Below, one piece after another: positions 12,322 to 21,436 of a stretch of 38,910 nucleotides of DNA. The DNA lies in NCBI GenBank assembly GCA_026415985.1, contig JAOAGA010000006.1, positions 1 to 38,910 on the forward strand. The letters are read 5' to 3'. The notes below the pieces were generated by a model that was not told the origin of the DNA, did no database searches, and was given only the letters and a program-made list of their open reading frames with translations. This DNA comes from Pseudomonadota bacterium (GTDB lineage: Bacteria > CALINM01). The number at the start of each line of letters is the position of its first letter. The stretch's first letter is position 1. The position numbers and the translations under genes were made by a program.

Positions 12322-13734
12322 ATGAATCTCCGAACAAAAATAGCCATCTGGTTTAATGCCTTCAATGTTCTTGTCTTGTTTTTTTTCGCAGGAGGTATGT
12401 ATCTCGGCATAACTCATAGTGTCGAAGAAGGCATTAACAACAGGCTTTACTCTACTGCAGAAGCCACATACTATATCATTGAAAAGCCTTTAAGCACCGG
12501 TAACTTTGCCATAACCACAAAAGATTTCGAAAATATCCTCCGGGCCTTTCTGGGATTCAGTGGTGCCGAAGGATATGTAAGAATTGTAAGGGATGACGGT
12601 AAGGTTATCTCTGCAACACAAAACGTATTTTTTCAAAATTTAAAATTAGATTATGAGTCCATAAAAATCTTAAGCAGTAATCGTGAAATACTGAGAGATT
12701 TTCCCGCCCCCAAAGGCTTCAAGGAAAAGAAGATCAGAGTTCTTTTTTATCCCATTGTATTAAATGGTAAGTTAATCGCTTATATTGAAGTTGCATCTTC
12801 TTTGCAAAGGCTTGAAAATATACAAAGCTCTATAATTCAGTTATTTTTGATAATAATACCCGTTGCATTAGCCATATCAAATATCGGCGGGCTGTTTATT
12901 TTTAATAGAGGGTTGAAACCACTGTCTATTCTTAATAAGGAGTTAAAAAATATATCGGCAAAGAACCCCACGAAGTTACCCAGATGGGACAAAGATGATG
13001 AGTTCAGGGAGCTTTTTGAATCCATCAACGATATGCTTGACAGATTTAATAAGACCTGTATTCAGACCGCCCAGTTTAGCGCCGATGCATCTCATGAACT
13101 CAGGACACCCCTTACAATAATAAAAGGTTTGATTGAGGTATCTTTAAGAAGCGAGAGAACAGTTGAGGAATATCAGGATACGCTTGTAAGCATATTGGAG
13201 GAGATTGAAAGAATGGTTAGAATAGTGGAAGACCTACTCCTCATATCAAAAAGCGAGGCGGGAGAGGTTTTAATAGAGAAGAGAGAGGTAAATATTAAAA
13301 CTCTTCTGACAGAGCTTTGTGAGCAACTTTCTTTTTTTGCGGAAGACAAAAATATTGAGTTAATCTACACTGACATTGAGGATATAATTATAATGGCAGA
13401 TGCCTTAAGATTAAGACAGGTATTCACTAACCTCATAGAGAATGCAATAAAATACAATAAAGATCAGGGCAAGGTTTTTGTTTATACAAAAAGGGAGAAT
13501 GAAGGATTATCGATATATGTGGAAGATACAGGGATAGGCATTAAGGAAGAAGATATCCCCCATATATTTGATAGGTTTTTCAGGGCCGATAAGTCAAGAA
13601 AGCGTGAGATAGGAGGAGCGGGCTTAGGACTTAGTATATGTAAATGGATTATAGAAGGCCACAATGGTTACATTAACGTATCAAGCAGGTTTGGAGAGGG
13701 GACGACCTTTAAGGTTTGGTTGCCCTTTAAATAA
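12322..13734 (+). CDS. Membrane sensor histidine kinase
   Basis: Partner of the preceding response regulator. The 470 residues comprise a first membrane helix (about 8-29, NAFNVLVLFFFAGGMYLGI), a periplasmic sensor region of about 140 residues without a recognised fold, and a second helix (about 172-195). A HAMP linker follows. The HisKA dimerisation domain carries phospho-acceptor His258 in SADASHELRTPLTIIKG. The ATPase domain has N, G1 and G2 boxes (LIENAIKYN, DTGIGIKEEDIPHIF, GGAGLGLSICKWI). No obvious ribosome binding site precedes the ATG, so translation may depend on coupling to the upstream gene. The signal sensed cannot be inferred from the sequence. Confidence 0.95.
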   Translation: MNLRTKIAIWFNAFNVLVLFFFAGGMYLGITHSVEEGINNRLYSTAEATYYIIEKPLSTGNFAITTKDFENILRAFLGFSGAEGYVRIVRDDGKVISATQNVFFQNLKLDYESIKILSSNREILRDFPAPKGFKEKKIRVLFYPIVLNGKLIAYIEVASSLQRLENIQSSIIQLFLIIIPVALAISNIGGLFIFNRGLKPLSILNKELKNISAKNPTKLPRWDKDDEFRELFESINDMLDRFNKTCIQTAQFSADASHELRTPLTIIKGLIEVSLRSERTVEEYQDTLVSILEEIERMVRIVEDLLLISKSEAGEVLIEKREVNIKTLLTELCEQLSFFAEDKNIELIYTDIEDIIIMADALRLRQVFTNLIENAIKYNKDQGKVFVYTKRENEGLSIYVEDTGIGIKEEDIPHIFDRFFRADKSRKREIGGAGLGLSICKWIIEGHNGYINVSSRFGEGTTFKVWLPFK

Positions 13735-13776
13735 TTTTTCTTTTTTATAAATAAATTTTTTGTTAACTTAATTGTT

Positions 13777-14028
13777 ATGAAAGAGACCAAAAATTTTGAA
13801 AATGCGCTAAAAAAATTGGAGAACATAACAAGGAAATTAGAGAACGAGGATATCTCCCTTGATGAGTCCATTGAACTATTCGAGGAGGGGGTTAAACTTG
13901 TCAGGTTTCTTCAGACAAAGCTTAACGAGGTAGAGAGAAAGGTTGAGATACTTATTAAAGAAACAGAGGAAAAGTTCAAATTGGAAGATTATAAAGAAGA
14001 CATTGAAGAAGATATAGAGGAAGTTTAG
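13777..14028 (+). CDS. xseB: Exodeoxyribonuclease VII small subunit
   Basis: An 83-residue, almost wholly helical and acidic protein with the family pattern FENALKKLENITRKLENED, then SLDESIELFEEGVKLV and a second coiled helix. This is the small subunit that decorates XseA in exonuclease VII. The C-terminal tail is unusually rich in Glu and Asp, as is common in this family. xseA is not in the window. The 42 bases before it are A/T-rich, include TATAAA at 13746-13751 and lack a Shine-Dalgarno sequence. It starts the xseB-ispA-dxs-tlyA order, an arrangement seen in many bacteria; ispA begins four bases after its stop. Confidence 0.93.
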   Translation: MKETKNFENALKKLENITRKLENEDISLDESIELFEEGVKLVRFLQTKLNEVERKVEILIKETEEKFKLEDYKEDIEEDIEEV

Positions 14029-14032
14029 GGTT

Positions 14033-14920
14033 ATGAATCTTAATCGTTATCTGAAATCAAGAAAAGAGATAGTGGAAGAGGAGCTAAAAAAATATTTTCC
14101 TGAGGAATTATATCCGGAAGTATTGGCAAACTCAATACGATACAGCCTTCTTGATGGCGGTAAAAGAGTAAGACCTGTTCTTGTCCTTGCGGTGGCAGAT
14201 TTATTTAATACGCCCTATGAAAAGGTTCTGCCCTTTGCCTGTGCCATAGAGATGATCCATACCTATACCTTAATTCACGATGACTTGCCCGCTATGGATA
14301 ATGATGACTACAGGAGGGGAAAACTTACCAATCATAAGGTCTATGGTGACGCCATAGCAATACTTGCAGGAGATGCCCTGCTTACAGAGGCCTTCAGGAT
14401 AATGTCAGAAGAAAGTCTTGCAAAGGGGATAGAACCCAAGAAGGCGCTCAAGGCAATTTATGAGATTGCCTTCAGGTGCGGAATCAGTGGTGTTGTCGGT
14501 GGTCAGGTGATGGATATAATTTCTGAAAATAGAGATATCGATATGGCAACGATTGAGTATATCCATACACACAAGACAGGTGCCTTAATTCTTGCATCCA
14601 TAAGAGTAGGTGCAATCTTGTCGAGGACCACCAGCAAAGATATAGATAGATTAACAAATTACGGTAAAAAAATTGGTTTAGCCTTTCAGATAATGGATGA
14701 TATATTAGATATCGAAAGCTCCTTTGAGAAATTAGGGAAAAAGACAGGGGCAGATATTGAAAAGAAAAAAAATACCTATCCTTCAGTAATAGGTCTAAGA
14801 GAATCTAAGGAACTGCTAAACGATTTAACCGAAGATGCCATAGATGCGATAAGTTTTTATGGTGAAAGGGCAAAAATTTTGAAAGATTTTGCAATATATT
14901 TGAGGGATAGACAAAACTAA
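14033..14920 (+). CDS. ispA: Polyprenyl synthetase (farnesyl / geranylgeranyl diphosphate synthase)
   Basis: Condenses isopentenyl diphosphate with allylic diphosphates. The first aspartate-rich motif is of the bacterial type DDxxxxD (D83, D84, D89 in HDDLPAMDND). The second motif is DDILD at 222-226. GGKRVRP and GGQVMDI are also present, as is the KTGALI segment. The 295 residues are normal. The residues before the first motif (MIHTYTLI) fit a short-chain C15-C20 product, but chain length should not be taken as settled. It lies between xseB and dxs, so supply of C5 units and their elongation are co-transcribed. Its stop codon shares one base with the dxs start (TAATG). Confidence 0.93.
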   Translation: MNLNRYLKSRKEIVEEELKKYFPEELYPEVLANSIRYSLLDGGKRVRPVLVLAVADLFNTPYEKVLPFACAIEMIHTYTLIHDDLPAMDNDDYRRGKLTNHKVYGDAIAILAGDALLTEAFRIMSEESLAKGIEPKKALKAIYEIAFRCGISGVVGGQVMDIISENRDIDMATIEYIHTHKTGALILASIRVGAILSRTTSKDIDRLTNYGKKIGLAFQIMDDILDIESSFEKLGKKTGADIEKKKNTYPSVIGLRESKELLNDLTEDAIDAISFYGERAKILKDFAIYLRDRQN

Positions 14921-16785
14921 TGTCCGTAATAAGTAAGGTTAATTACCCTTCAGATTTAAAATCTTTGAGTTTGGATGAGTTAAAAACCCTTGCCGATGAG
15001 ATAAGGGAGATAATAGTAGATACGGTCTCTAAAAACGGCGGTCATTTAGCTTCAAGCTTAGGGGCTGTCGAGCTTGCCATTGCAATTCATAGCGTTTTTA
15101 ATGCACCCGAAGACAAGATAATCTGGGATGTGGGACATCAGGCCTATGCCCATAAAATACTTACCGGCAGAAAAGAGGTTTTTCATACGTTAAGAACCTA
15201 TGGTGGTATATCCGGCTTTCCGAAAAGAGAAGAAAGTATTTATGATGTTGCAACCTGTGGTCATAGCTCTACTTCTATATCTCTTGCTTTAGGGCTTGCC
15301 TGTGGCAGGGATTTGAAGAATAAAGATAACAAAGTAGTGGCAGTTATAGGCGATGGCTCTCTTACAGCGGGGTTAGCCCTTGAAGGCATTAATAACGCAG
15401 GTCATCTGGATAAAAATCTGATAATAATTCTCAATGATAATGATATGTCAATCTCAGAAAATGTTGGTGCCCTTTCCTCCTATCTTTCGAGAATTCTTAC
15501 CGGTCAGTTCTATACAAGGTTTAGAAAGGATTTGGAAAAACTCCTTCTTTCAATTCCAAGAATTGGTTCTTCTCTTCTTAAGATAGCCAAAAGGGCTGAA
15601 GAGATGATGAAAAGTATAATTACGCCGGGGATAATTTTTGAGGAGTTAGGGCTTAAGTATGTTGGACCGATTAACGGGCATGACCTTCATAATCTTATAG
15701 AAACTTTCAAAAATTTAAAAAATTTAGAGGGACCCATACTTGTTCATACCTATACAAAAAAGGGTAAAGGCTATAAACCAGCTGAAGATGAAGCGGAGTT
15801 TTTTCATGGAGTTCCACCTTTTGATAAGGAGTCAGGAAGGGTTTTGAAGCCTAAGGAGTTGAGCTTTACCGATGTTTTTGGTGAGACTTTAACAAAACTT
15901 GCCGATGAAGATGAAAGGATTGTTGCCATAACTGCAGCAATGAGGTCCGGGACGGGACTTAAAACCTTTGCAGATAAGCATAAAAACAGATTTTTTGATG
16001 TAGGCATTGCAGAACAACATGCAGTTACCTTCTCTGCCGGACTTGCCCTTGAAGGCTTCAGACCCTTTGTCGCCATCTATTCCACCTTCTTGCAGAGAAG
16101 TTTTGATATGATAGTCCATGATGTATGTCTTCAGGATCTGCCCATCTGCTTTGCCATAGATAGAGCAGGTCTTGTGGGAGAAGATGGACCGACCCATCAT
16201 GGTCAGTTTGATCTCTCTTATCTAAGATGCATACCCAATATAGTTGTTTCTGCCCCAAAGGACGATAAAGAACTAATATCTTTAATGAAATCGAGCCTTA
16301 GATGGAGTAAACCATCTTGTATAAGGTATCCCCGTGGTTCTGTGATAGTATCAGAAGAACCAGTTGAGGATATAGAAATAGGAAAGGGAAAATTTTTAAA
16401 GGAAGGAAAAGATATAGCGGTAATCGCCATCGGACCGGTTCTTTATGAAGTGTTAAAGGCGTCAGAAATACTTGAGAAGGAAGGTATTGACATAACTGTT
16501 TTTAACGCCCGGTTCATCAAACCCCTTGATGAAGAGAATATCTCAAAAATATTGGATAAACACAGATTAATAGTAACAGTGGAAGAAAATACGATAGTTG
16601 GTGGTTTTGGCAGTGCAATCCTTGAATTTGCAAGTCGGAGAGAGATAAAAAAAGAGATTAAGTCATTGGGCTTACCGGACAAGTTTGTTGAGCAAGGACC
16701 TCTTAATATCCTTAAAGAAAAATATTGTCTCACCTCTGAAAAAATCTGTGAATATATTAAAAATCAGCTGAATAAGCCGGATTAG
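14920..16785 (+). CDS. dxs: 1-deoxy-D-xylulose-5-phosphate synthase
   Basis: Thiamine-diphosphate enzyme that joins pyruvate and glyceraldehyde 3-phosphate, the entry step of the MEP isoprenoid pathway. The 621 residues are full length. Seen: HLASSLGAVELAIAIH and the GHQAYAHKILTGR loop, the thiamine-binding GDGSLTAGLALEGINNAG with the following NDNDMSIS, the catalytic glutamate E365 in VGIAEQHAVTF, and DRAGLVGEDGPTHHG in the second half. The C-terminal transketolase domain is complete. The ATG overlaps the ispA stop by one base. The tlyA ATG directly follows its TAG, which indicates tight translational coupling across the operon. Confidence 0.97.
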   Translation: MSVISKVNYPSDLKSLSLDELKTLADEIREIIVDTVSKNGGHLASSLGAVELAIAIHSVFNAPEDKIIWDVGHQAYAHKILTGRKEVFHTLRTYGGISGFPKREESIYDVATCGHSSTSISLALGLACGRDLKNKDNKVVAVIGDGSLTAGLALEGINNAGHLDKNLIIILNDNDMSISENVGALSSYLSRILTGQFYTRFRKDLEKLLLSIPRIGSSLLKIAKRAEEMMKSIITPGIIFEELGLKYVGPINGHDLHNLIETFKNLKNLEGPILVHTYTKKGKGYKPAEDEAEFFHGVPPFDKESGRVLKPKELSFTDVFGETLTKLADEDERIVAITAAMRSGTGLKTFADKHKNRFFDVGIAEQHAVTFSAGLALEGFRPFVAIYSTFLQRSFDMIVHDVCLQDLPICFAIDRAGLVGEDGPTHHGQFDLSYLRCIPNIVVSAPKDDKELISLMKSSLRWSKPSCIRYPRGSVIVSEEPVEDIEIGKGKFLKEGKDIAVIAIGPVLYEVLKASEILEKEGIDITVFNARFIKPLDEENISKILDKHRLIVTVEENTIVGGFGSAILEFASRREIKKEIKSLGLPDKFVEQGPLNILKEKYCLTSEKICEYIKNQLNKPD

Positions 16786-17517
16786 ATGAAAAAAATCAGG
16801 GCTGATGAACTGCTTTTTCAGAAAGGTTTGGTAGAATCAAGAAGCAGGGCAAAAACCCTCATTATGATGGGAAAGGTCTATGCAAATGGTGTTAAAGTAG
16901 AAAAGGCAGGAGACAATCTGAATACCGATAGTGAGATTGAGATAAAAGAAGATTTGCCCTATGTCAGTAGAGGTGGGTTAAAACTGGAATCTGCCATAAA
17001 GCACTTTAATATTGATATTAAAAATAAGATTGCCCTCGATATAGGAGCATCAACAGGTGGTTTTACCGATTGTTTATTAAAGTATGGTGCGAAAAAGGTT
17101 TATGCAGTTGATGTCGGATATGGGATACTTGATAACAGACTTCGAGAGGACAAAAGGGTTATAAACATAGAAAAAACAAATTTCAGATATATTGATAAGA
17201 GTCTTATCCCGGAAATAGTTGATTTTATAAGCATTGATGTATCCTTTATCTCCCTTACCCTGATTATTCCCAAGGCATTGGAATTTTTAAAAAAAAATGG
17301 CGAGATTGTTGCCCTGATCAAACCTCAGTTTGAACTTACGCCTAAAGAGGTGGGGAAAGGTGGTGTTGTAAGAGATGAAAAGTTAAGGGAGAAAGCGGTA
17401 GATAAGATAAAAAATTTTTCCCAATCATTAGGCTTAACTATCATTGGGATTATCCCCTCCCCTGTTTCAGGGCAGAAAGGCAACAAAGAATTTTTGTTAT
17501 ATGCGGTCAATATTTAA
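16786..17517 (+). CDS. tlyA: TlyA family rRNA (cytidine-2'-O)-methyltransferase
   Basis: 243 residues with an N-terminal S4 RNA-binding domain (about 1-62, RADELLFQKGLVESRSRAKT) and a C-terminal Rossmann methyltransferase. The SAM-binding motif is ALDIGASTGGFTDCLL, followed by DVGYG and a SIDVSFISL segment; KPQFE lies near the end. TlyA proteins methylate ribose of 16S and/or 23S rRNA, and older annotation calls them hemolysins. It begins immediately after the dxs stop. Its 3' end overlaps by 11 bases the end of the converging minus-strand oligosaccharyltransferase gene, so there is no room for an intergenic terminator between the two operons. Confidence 0.93.
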   Translation: MKKIRADELLFQKGLVESRSRAKTLIMMGKVYANGVKVEKAGDNLNTDSEIEIKEDLPYVSRGGLKLESAIKHFNIDIKNKIALDIGASTGGFTDCLLKYGAKKVYAVDVGYGILDNRLREDKRVINIEKTNFRYIDKSLIPEIVDFISIDVSFISLTLIIPKALEFLKKNGEIVALIKPQFELTPKEVGKGGVVRDEKLREKAVDKIKNFSQSLGLTIIGIIPSPVSGQKGNKEFLLYAVNI

Positions 17518-19570
17518 TCTCTATAGTTTTACCTTCTGTTACATCTTCTTCTTTTATGTTTAGGGGTATTTTACTGCCGTTTAGTTCAAGGTTGACTAAC
17601 TCTGCCTTTACAGGGTAGGGGCTGTCTAAACTGTAGGGGACATTAAAGATCCTCCCGTTTTCAGCGGGTTCTCCCAAACTTATGTAAAAAAAGGTGTTGT
17701 ATGGAGTTTTTATCAGCATTTTCAGTAGGGGGTTTTTGTTTCCTCTGTATATTATTTTGGCAGATTTTACTCTTTCAAATATTTTTATATTTTTCTTCTT
17801 GGAAGATTCGTATATGAGTCTCAAATTTTTGGGGGTATTCTGAAAGGGTGGAGTAATGCCATAAAAATGGTACAGATTAAAAAGAAAAAGTTCTGATGCC
17901 TTTGAGTTGATGTTTTTGTTTTTATCAATATAGGGATTTTTCTCACTGCTTATGGCATACCAGTCAGTTATTATATTCTCATCGGGATTTTCAAGGATAA
18001 GGTATCTGCTTTTATTCCTGTCAATAATTTTTAATACCTCATCTTCTCTCTTTGAGAAAAGGGCATTGATAAACTCTTTCTCACCACTATTTATGGCAAC
18101 ATTGATAAAGTTATGGGCCACTGCTGGTCTTTTTGCTATCTCTATAATGTAATGACCTAAATGCCAGCTTGCAAGCACACCATAGGGAGTTTCACCCTTT
18201 TCGAATTTTTCCTTATACGGTGTTGTTTCTCTTAAAAAGATAAGGGAGTTTTTTATCTCTTCACTTAAAAACCTTTCGGAACTTGTTTTTAAATCTCTGT
18301 AAAATATTATTGAAGTTATAACTAAAAAAACTACGATTAAAATTTTAAGATGTTTCTCCAAAAGATCTTTTAAAACCACTGCTATCATAAAAGAATAGCC
18401 CAAAGTAAAAAAATATCCGAATCTGAGCTGAATAAGTGTTAACAGTAAAAAAAAGAGACAGTAGAAGAAAACTAAATCGGCGCCACGTTTTTTATAGTAT
18501 TTATAAATAAAATAGGGAGAAAGAAAGATAAAAGGGGTAAACAAGGAGATTGCCCTTTTTAGTTCATCGTAAAGACTATAAAATCTGCTAAAAAAAAGTG
18601 GGGAACTTTCCTCTATAAGTATCATTAACTTATCGCCCTTTGTAACGAACATAAGTCCTTTGAAAATCTCATAAAAGAGTCTATGGAACATAAGCCCAAT
18701 GATTATTGCATTACCGAGCCAGAGTAATAGCCTGTTTATCCTTTTTGTTTTGTGAAAGTAAAGGGTAATAAAGACAACCGATATAAAAAAACAGAAATCT
18801 CTCTGAAAGGCCGATAGAAACTTATATGAGTATGGTGGAAAATCATTGGTTTTTGTTATTTTTAAATATACAGCCATAACAATTGCTGTTATATGAAAGG
18901 CTACAAAAAGCCCTTTCAGTATTCTGTCATCAAGGTTTTCCTTAAGGAACTCATAAATTACAAACATAAAGACAGGAACAAAGTAAATTAAGGCACCGGG
19001 CCAGTTAAAGAATGATAAGACACAAAAAAATGAGAAGAGAAGAAGAGATGGGATATCTTTTTTTGTAAAGTATCTGAAAAAGGTCAGATAAAGGAGCGTT
19101 ATTATGAGTAACTCCATGGAATGATGGTCGAATCTGCCGAAGGATGTAAAAAGATATAGGATGCCTGTTATTGAAAGAAAAACTGATGTGGTCAGTGATG
19201 TTGTTATCCCTTCCTTTTTATAGACAGAGAAATAGATAATAGTAAGAGCAAGAAAAAAATAAAAAGGGTTAAGAAAAGGTATTATTCTTGTGTCAGAAAT
19301 AATCTTTGTTATTCCTGCCGATAAAAAATCATAGAAAGGCGGCCAGGGACAATAATCACCTCTCGGATACGACAGGAAGGGATCAAAATCAAGCATTTTG
19401 GGAAAGTTGTTTAGGGTATATAAAACCCTTCTTAAGTGATAATAACTGTCGGGGTCAATGAGATTCAGAAAATTATTCTCATAAACATAAGGATATGTTG
19501 AGAATCTTAATAAAAAATAGGATATGGTTACTATAAAAAATATGAAGTAATGACGATATTTCTCAACCAT
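17507..19570 (-). CDS. STT3/PglB-type oligosaccharyltransferase (GT66-like)
   Basis: A 687-residue polytopic membrane protein with about a dozen hydrophobic helices over the first 430 residues and a soluble C-terminal part. The first external loop has the metal-binding signature IDPDSYYHLRRV (D39, D41) expected of STT3/PglB enzymes, which move a lipid-linked glycan to asparagine on exported proteins. The residues occupying the WWDYG position appear to be SWHLGHYI (W469, H470, G472, H473), so the sequon-binding motif is altered. That is odd enough to leave acceptor specificity open. It is the last gene of a leftward operon with two glycosyltransferases; its ATG shares a base with the upstream stop (TAATG). 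A GT39-like enzyme with other acceptors is the alternative. Confidence 0.8.
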   Translation of the reverse strand: MVEKYRHYFIFFIVTISYFLLRFSTYPYVYENNFLNLIDPDSYYHLRRVLYTLNNFPKMLDFDPFLSYPRGDYCPWPPFYDFLSAGITKIISDTRIIPFLNPFYFFLALTIIYFSVYKKEGITTSLTTSVFLSITGILYLFTSFGRFDHHSMELLIITLLYLTFFRYFTKKDIPSLLLFSFFCVLSFFNWPGALIYFVPVFMFVIYEFLKENLDDRILKGLFVAFHITAIVMAVYLKITKTNDFPPYSYKFLSAFQRDFCFFISVVFITLYFHKTKRINRLLLWLGNAIIIGLMFHRLFYEIFKGLMFVTKGDKLMILIEESSPLFFSRFYSLYDELKRAISLFTPFIFLSPYFIYKYYKKRGADLVFFYCLFFLLLTLIQLRFGYFFTLGYSFMIAVVLKDLLEKHLKILIVVFLVITSIIFYRDLKTSSERFLSEEIKNSLIFLRETTPYKEKFEKGETPYGVLASWHLGHYIIEIAKRPAVAHNFINVAINSGEKEFINALFSKREDEVLKIIDRNKSRYLILENPDENIITDWYAISSEKNPYIDKNKNINSKASELFLFNLYHFYGITPPFQNTPKNLRLIYESSKKKNIKIFERVKSAKIIYRGNKNPLLKMLIKTPYNTFFYISLGEPAENGRIFNVPYSLDSPYPVKAELVNLELNGSKIPLNIKEEDVTEGKTIEIKY

Positions 19571-20127
19571 TACAGTGATTTTCCTAAAAGATAGGCCTGA
19601 TTAAGTATTTCGGGGTATTTTTCAATCTCTCCCTTTTCATCGACACCTCTTACAAGCACCGATTCCTTGAGAGTGCAGTCAAAGGTATCAAAAAAATATT
19701 TTACTGTCATTGTTATACCGTCAAAAAGTTTTGCCCCTTTTGTTGCACCGACGCTAAAAAGATAGCCTTCTTTTGGTTTTGTATTTTTTTCAAGAATATA
19801 TTTTTTTACCCAGAAAGACTGGCATCGGTCCATAAGTATTTTTGTATGGGCCGAAACGGTATAGAACATAACCGGTGTGGATAATGAGATTATATCGGCA
19901 TTCTCAATCATATCGTATATCTTCTGAAAATCATCATCTATGATACATCTTCCGTTTTCTTTGCATTTATATATTTCAAGACAGGGACTAATCTTTAAAT
20001 CCCTTAAAAAAATCTTCTCGATGTTATATCTCCTTGTTTCAGCGACACCTTTTAAAAAATGCTCCATAAGTATCTCTGTGTTACCCATTCTTCTGGGGCT
20101 ACCGAAAAAAGCAATCAAGTTTTTCAA
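19570..20127 (-). CDS. Flavodoxin-fold NAD(P)H-dependent FMN reductase, iron-sulfur flavoprotein-like
   Basis: 185 residues with the flavodoxin-like phosphate loop GSPRRMGNTEIL and the second flavin loop STPVMFYTVSA, as in the FMN_red / iron-sulfur flavoprotein family. A cysteine cluster C-x5-C-x5-C at about 53-65 (CLEIYKCKENGRC) sits where those flavoproteins carry their cluster or conserved cysteine loop, but the spacing is not the compact CX2CX2C form, so Fe-S binding is uncertain. Translation most likely starts at a TTG; AGGAGG lies seven bases upstream, which is strong support. It sits between a GT2 gene and the oligosaccharyltransferase gene. Its link with glycosylation is unclear and may be only positional. 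Confidence 0.82.
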   Translation of the reverse strand: MKNLIAFFGSPRRMGNTEILMEHFLKGVAETRRYNIEKIFLRDLKISPCLEIYKCKENGRCIIDDDFQKIYDMIENADIISLSTPVMFYTVSAHTKILMDRCQSFWVKKYILEKNTKPKEGYLFSVGATKGAKLFDGITMTVKYFFDTFDCTLKESVLVRGVDEKGEIEKYPEILNQAYLLGKSL

Positions 20128-20149
20128 TATTTAACCTCCTGATAATTGA

Positions 20150-21436
20150 TTACACAAACTTCATCTTTCTTGCGGCATATAAAGACATTTTTAATAATAT
20201 AGCTCCATCTCTCCATCTGTTAATATTTGTATCGCCGTATTTTCTTTCTCTGTACCTTATCGGTATCTCTCTGACCTTTAACCCCATCCTTACCGCACCA
20301 AAAATTATATCAAAATCTCCAAAGGGGTCAAAGTCACCGAAATAACCTCTTTCACGCATAATCAGATTATATTGCTCCTTAGTTAAGACCTTCGTCCCGC
20401 ATAGGGTATCTTTAAATCGCTGATTAAGAATGAAAGAAAAGGCGCCTGCAAAAAATTTATTGCCAATCATATTACAAAATCTCATTGCCCTTTCTTCCAT
20501 TGGATATACCAGTCTGCTTCCCATGACAAGCTCGCCTTTGTTTTCTGTGATGGCTCTGTAAAACAATGGAAGATCTTCCGGTGGCACAGTCAGATCTGCA
20601 TCTAAAATCATAAAGATATCTTTTGTTGCTAAGCTAAACCCCTTTCTTACCGCATCACCTTTTCCCTTTCCGTCTTGCTGAGCAATGATTATATTAAGCT
20701 CCTTATATTTTTCCTTAACTCTTTTAATCTCTTCCCATGTATTATCTTTGGAATGACCTTCTACGAATATAATTTCGTCGTCATCGCCCATCTTTGGGAT
20801 TCTTAATACCGCTTCTTCTATATTTTTCTCTTCGTTTCTTGCGGGGATTACTATTGAGACCGATGGCTTTTTATTAAATCGTTCCTTCAGAGGTCTTGCA
20901 ATTAATATATGCATAAGGTTTAAGTGCCTGATCAAAGGAAGTGGTGCTATATATCTGTTAAAAAAGTTTGATAAAAAAGGGATATATAGGGGAAACAAAA
21001 CCTTGGAATCGTCAAATACGGTCTCAAAATTTTCCAAAAAAAGGATATTTTTTATATCGTTAGGTGAAATCCAGTTTTTTTCAGGTGTCTTTTTTCTGAT
21101 ACCTATAAAGGTTGCAAAGTTTATCAATGGTTTCCATAGACTGCTGTAATAGGTAATTATTATCCTGCTTTCTGAAGAAGATTTCTTATATATTTTTTCA
21201 AAAAACCTGTTTAAATCCCTTTCATAGTGTATAATTCCGTTTAAAAGAAGGTGACTGAAATTGTCGGGCAGATTTTCTATATCATCGATTGCTTCCATAT
21301 TGATTTTTTTTCTGAATTTCTTCTTAATATCTTCTCCGGAAATACAATCGGGAGGGATATATTCAAAAAAACTTCCTGAGGAAGGCAGAAAGATGGATAT
21401 GTATTTGTAAAGTAAGGTGTAAAAATATCTTCTCAT
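20150..21436 (-). CDS. GT2 polyprenyl-phosphate glycosyltransferase fused to a degenerate methyltransferase domain
   Basis: 428 residues in two parts. Residues 1-185 align by memory with the N-terminal class I methyltransferase of the bifunctional methyltransferase/glycosyltransferase family (RIIITYYSSLWKPL, NWISPNDIKNIL, PLYIPFLSNFFNRYIAPLP). The SAM-binding loop that should read like GCGTG is absent; the corresponding region is SSGSFFEYIPPD. Residues 190-428 form a GT-A glycosyltransferase close to dolichol-phosphate sugar synthases: VSIVIPARNEEKNIEEA, DGKGKGDAVRKGF, DADLTVPPEDL (the DxD) and MGSRL. It probably loads a sugar onto polyprenyl phosphate at the inner membrane. The start overlaps the upstream gene by ATGA. 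Only the transferase half is likely active. Confidence 0.85.
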   Translation of the reverse strand: MRRYFYTLLYKYISIFLPSSGSFFEYIPPDCISGEDIKKKFRKKINMEAIDDIENLPDNFSHLLLNGIIHYERDLNRFFEKIYKKSSSESRIIITYYSSLWKPLINFATFIGIRKKTPEKNWISPNDIKNILFLENFETVFDDSKVLFPLYIPFLSNFFNRYIAPLPLIRHLNLMHILIARPLKERFNKKPSVSIVIPARNEEKNIEEAVLRIPKMGDDDEIIFVEGHSKDNTWEEIKRVKEKYKELNIIIAQQDGKGKGDAVRKGFSLATKDIFMILDADLTVPPEDLPLFYRAITENKGELVMGSRLVYPMEERAMRFCNMIGNKFFAGAFSFILNQRFKDTLCGTKVLTKEQYNLIMRERGYFGDFDPFGDFDIIFGAVRMGLKVREIPIRYRERKYGDTNINRWRDGAILLKMSLYAARKMKFV

